Shown: positions 61,280 through 64,000 of the stretch, piece after piece
Layout of the letters: the number at the start of each line of letters is the position of its first letter
Position numbering within the stretch: the first letter of the stretch is position 1
DNA from: CAWGJF01 sp963715745
GTDB lineage: Bacteria; Bacteroidota; Ignavibacteria; Ignavibacteriales; Ignavibacteriaceae
Direction of reading: 5' to 3'
DNA length: 64,000 nt
Assembly: GCA_963715745.1 (NCBI GenBank)
Contig: OY970271.1
Coordinates: 1,054,001 to 1,118,000 of the forward strand
Notes under the pieces: model-generated
Told to the model about the DNA's origin: nothing
Database searches by the model: none
Seen by the model: the letters and a program-made list of their open reading frames with translations, nothing else
Translations under genes and position numbers: made by a program

Positions 61280-63388
61280 TTGATGAACTCAAAAGTATTT
61301 TTTTATACAATTATAACACTCACAATTATGGCAACTATGAGCAAAGATTTTTACACTCCGGCAAAAACCAAACCCGGTTTAACAAAAAAACAAGTTGAGT
61401 TATTAAACAGAAATAGTGAACTGAATAAAATCTATTCAGATAAAAAACTTGGTTCGTTTGTTGAGAATGGAAAAACTTTTTTCTGCTTGTTTGCACCAAA
61501 TGCTGAACAGGTAACTTTAGTTACAAAAAACTCTCCGGAGAATTCTGTTCAGAAAGAATATGAAATGCAAAAAGATAAAGATGGAGTGTGGGAAACGTCT
61601 ATTGATGGTGAACATTATGGATTATTTTACGGTTACAAAGTAAAACATTCCAATGATCCTGAATCCGGAAAAGTTATTTGTATTGATCCATATGCAAAAG
61701 CAGTTGCAAGCTTCAATACATATTTTAATCCAAGATTATCAATTGTTATAAAAGAAAATAATTACGATTGGGAAAATGACAGTTGGATTCAACGTGACTG
61801 GCATGACTTAATTGTTTATGAAATGCACGTCCGTGATATGACAGAACACGAAAGTTCCGGTGTAAACGAAAGGGGAACTTATGAAGGATTGACAGAAAAA
61901 GGAAAACGCGGCGGACTGGATTATATTAAATCTCTTGGTGTAAATACTGTCGAACTTTTGCCTGCACAGGAATTCGGAAATGTTGAAGCGCCGTTTAAAG
62001 ATTCTTCAAACGGTAAATTTAATTCTTGGAATCCGTACGAACGAAATCACTGGGGCTATATGACCGCAGCTTACTTCGCTCCGGAAAGTTATTATTCTGA
62101 AAATACCCGCAAGCTTGAACTGAATAAATGGATAGGTACAGATGCAAAATCAGTGAATGATTTTAAAAATATGGTAAAATCTTTTCATCGTGAAGGCATT
62201 GGTGTTATTATGGATGTTGTTTACAACCATCTTTCAGAATATGAAATTGGAAATTTAAAGCAGATTGATAAAGAATATTATTTCAGGCTGGATGAAAACG
62301 GAAACTTTATTCAGCAAAGTTATTGTGGTAATGATTTGAAAACTGAGCGACCAATGGTCAGAAGATTAATTGTTGAAAGTATTCTTTACTGGATGAAAGA
62401 ATACCACGTTGATGGATTCCGTTTTGATCTTGGTAAACTGATTGATTGGGAGACAATCGAAAAAATAATTTATGAAGCAAAGAAAATAAATCCTTATGTA
62501 GTTTTTGTTTGCGAACCATGGGGCGGAGGATATGATCCCGCCGGATTTTCTGTCCGCGGCTGGGGAGCCTGGAATGATCAAATACGAAATGGGATTAAAG
62601 GTGAAAATCCTTTTGATGGATTGGGCTGGATTTTCGGAAACTGGTACGGCAACAACAATCCTGACAGGATTAAATCTTATGTGAATGGAACTTTATTAAA
62701 AGATGCTTTAGGATTATTTAAAAATCCTCAAACATCTGTGAATTATTTGGAATCACACGATGGTTACACACTTGGAGATTTTATCCGGCTTGGTTTGAGT
62801 GATGTGAAAAAAGATGAAGTGATCAAAGATGTTGATGAAATGGTAAGGCTCACTCCGCTTCAGATGAAACTAAACAAGCTTGCCGCATTATTCCTGTTCA
62901 CTTCCAGGGGAATAACCATGATTCATTCAGGACAGGAGTTTGCAAGAACAAAAGTGATTCCTGAAGATGTTGCTGCTAAGGATCCGAACAAAGGAATGAT
63001 TGATCATAACAGTTATGATAAAGATAATGAGACAAATTATATTAACTATCATCATGCTGAAATTAATTCGGAGCTTTTGAATTATTACCGTGGATTAATA
63101 AAGCTCCGCACTGATTTTGTAGCTTTCCGAAAAGCAAGTTATGATGATGTTCAATTCTTCCAGATTAAAGATAATCCTTTTGCAATTGGGTACAGATTAA
63201 AATATAATAATGACGATTTTCTTGTTTTGATGAATGCCGACACGAAAAAATCAGAGGAATTTATCTTGCCGGAAGGAAGCTGGTCTGTTATTACAAATGG
63301 CAATTCAGCCGGAACTGATGAAATAAATGTTGTAAACTCTAAACTAGATGTTGAACCGACTTCCGGTTATGTTCTCGTAAAAAAATAA
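61280..63388 (+). CDS. GH13 glycogen-debranching/pullulanase-type enzyme
   Basis: 702 residues. A short hydrophobic N terminus (MMNSKVFFYTIITLTIMATM) may be a signal peptide. A CBM48/isoamylase N-domain (FVENGKTFFCLFAPNAEQVT) is followed by the GH13 barrel: DVVYNHLSE, nucleophile Asp in VDGFRFDLGKLID, acid/base Glu in VFVCEPWGGGYDP, and transition-state Asp in YLESHDGYTLGD. Hydrolyses alpha-1,6 branches of glycogen or starch-like glucans. If secreted it would feed glucose to the glycolytic genes; if not, it acts on stored glycogen. Confidence 0.9.
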   Translation: MMNSKVFFYTIITLTIMATMSKDFYTPAKTKPGLTKKQVELLNRNSELNKIYSDKKLGSFVENGKTFFCLFAPNAEQVTLVTKNSPENSVQKEYEMQKDKDGVWETSIDGEHYGLFYGYKVKHSNDPESGKVICIDPYAKAVASFNTYFNPRLSIVIKENNYDWENDSWIQRDWHDLIVYEMHVRDMTEHESSGVNERGTYEGLTEKGKRGGLDYIKSLGVNTVELLPAQEFGNVEAPFKDSSNGKFNSWNPYERNHWGYMTAAYFAPESYYSENTRKLELNKWIGTDAKSVNDFKNMVKSFHREGIGVIMDVVYNHLSEYEIGNLKQIDKEYYFRLDENGNFIQQSYCGNDLKTERPMVRRLIVESILYWMKEYHVDGFRFDLGKLIDWETIEKIIYEAKKINPYVVFVCEPWGGGYDPAGFSVRGWGAWNDQIRNGIKGENPFDGLGWIFGNWYGNNNPDRIKSYVNGTLLKDALGLFKNPQTSVNYLESHDGYTLGDFIRLGLSDVKKDEVIKDVDEMVRLTPLQMKLNKLAALFLFTSRGITMIHSGQEFARTKVIPEDVAAKDPNKGMIDHNSYDKDNETNYINYHHAEINSELLNYYRGLIKLRTDFVAFRKASYDDVQFFQIKDNPFAIGYRLKYNNDDFLVLMNADTKKSEEFILPEGSWSVITNGNSAGTDEINVVNSKLDVEPTSGYVLVKK

Positions 63389-63393
63389 TACTA

Positions 63394-64000
63394 ATGAAAT
63401 TAATCTTATTATTTATTTCATTTCTTTCCTTTTCAATATTTGCACAATCAGAGTTAAACCCTGATCAGCTGGTTGAGAAATATTTTAAGGACTCTTCATT
63501 CCCCGATAAAGAAAATTATTTAATTGATGAAATGTCTGAACAGTCAAAGACCCCATCTATAGGAGAGGAACTTACTGGTTCGGTGTCTATAAGTTATTAT
63601 CCGATTCAATCTACCAGTGAAGGTGCTGTTTATAATATTAATATTAAAAAAGAAGGAAGCAGTGCAAACTTTTATTGTTATTTGGTTAATGAAAATGGTT
63701 GGAAAATTTCTGCAATAAGGAAATTCATTTTACCGGTTTATATCTATTCAGCATTGGATTCTTTAAGCGGAATAAAAAATCCAAAGCCGCAGGATGAAAC
63801 ACTTTTAAATACTCTTCAATTAATTACCAGTGATGATCAGAATTTAAAAAACCATTTGAAAGAAAATCTTCCTGATTATACAAAACTGATCCAGTATTAT
63901 AAATCATCAGATAAAGAAAAAGCTAATGAGCTTATGCATAAGTTAGGTTGCCAGGGAATTTTTGAAGACAAAAATTATCCGGGATGTGTTTTTATTCCAA
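63394..64000 (+). CDS. Secreted hypothetical protein (3' end outside window)
   Basis: Starts 5 bases after the GH13 gene with a signal peptide (MKLILLFISFLSFSIFAQSE). At least 202 residues are visible, with the frame open to the window end. Text such as GSVSISYYPIQSTSEGAVYN and AIRKFILPVYIYSALDSL shows no known family. Likely periplasmic and co-transcribed with the debranching enzyme. Confidence 0.75.
   Translation, partial: MKLILLFISFLSFSIFAQSELNPDQLVEKYFKDSSFPDKENYLIDEMSEQSKTPSIGEELTGSVSISYYPIQSTSEGAVYNINIKKEGSSANFYCYLVNENGWKISAIRKFILPVYIYSALDSLSGIKNPKPQDETLLNTLQLITSDDQNLKNHLKENLPDYTKLIQYYKSSDKEKANELMHKLGCQGIFEDKNYPGCVFIP

Noticed and set aside
1..64000. tRNA, rRNA, CRISPR arrays and riboswitches
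   Set aside because: None was recognised by reading both strands; a covariance-model scan would be needed to exclude diverged examples.

Overview
The window is a chromosomal stretch of an AT-rich Gram-negative bacterium, most likely from the Ignavibacteria/Bacteroidota-Chlorobi (FCB) group. The clues are the protein repertoire (DUF4032 kinase-like protein, DUF547, DUF4386, DUF481, FlgD/T9SS-like Ig domain, HypD dehydratase, arsenosugar genes), lipoprotein and outer-membrane signals, low GC and few classical -35/-10 promoters. This placement is an inference; no rRNA or ribosomal protein marker is present.

Region 1 (1-15.3 kb) is a signalling island: an NtrC-type kinase/regulator pair, a very large PAS-rich hybrid kinase split by a frameshift in an A10 run, a response regulator joined to a DHp-like helix pair (also frameshifted), another hybrid kinase, and a kinase/OmpR-type regulator pair separated by an inverted-repeat-flanked four-helix-bundle gene. 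It also holds a broken small membrane-protein gene, rpiA, a Cys/Met-metabolism PLP enzyme, and an unlisted 37-residue membrane peptide gene with a good sigma-54 promoter and terminator.

Region 2 (15.4-21.7 kb) is the most unusual part. Minus-strand genes are separated by long attC-like sites whose ends obey the integron cassette rule: the 9-bp R'' box at each cassette's end is the exact complement of the box at that cassette's own start, and the inner L boxes pair with one extrahelical base. No integrase gene is in the window, so this looks like a CALIN (cluster of attC sites lacking an integrase). Both attC sites are interrupted by different IS110/IS1111-family elements with 14-16 bp inverted ends and long 3' noncoding regions that could encode bridge (seek) RNAs.

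Region 3 (22-33.6 kb) carries a HEAT-repeat protein, a tandem jelly-roll lipoprotein and a PAP2 phosphatase, then an operon-like run: a fused flavin/NAD(P)/polyferredoxin membrane protein, zwf, pgl, tal, pgi (frameshifted) and a YbdG-type mechanosensitive channel. Region 4 (33.7-43.5 kb) is arsenic-rich: arsR with an operator across its start codon, arsM, arsC, acr3, and, separately, arsS with its AhpD-like partner. Between them are a yeast-FCY1-like cytosine deaminase, a ferredoxin-nucleotidyl cyclase fusion, DUF4032 and an SPL-like radical SAM gene. Region 5 (43.6-64 kb) is central metabolism: DMT transporters, eno, glnA, a macro-domain protein, the glycyl-radical hydroxyproline dehydratase HypD with its activase, the tdh-kbl threonine-to-glycine operon, an M14 peptidase, a DUF481 barrel, fumC and a GH13 debranching enzyme.

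Three genes have single-base frameshifts (about 5670, 7526 and 31386). One lies in pgi, so assembly error must be excluded before biological meaning is given to any of them.
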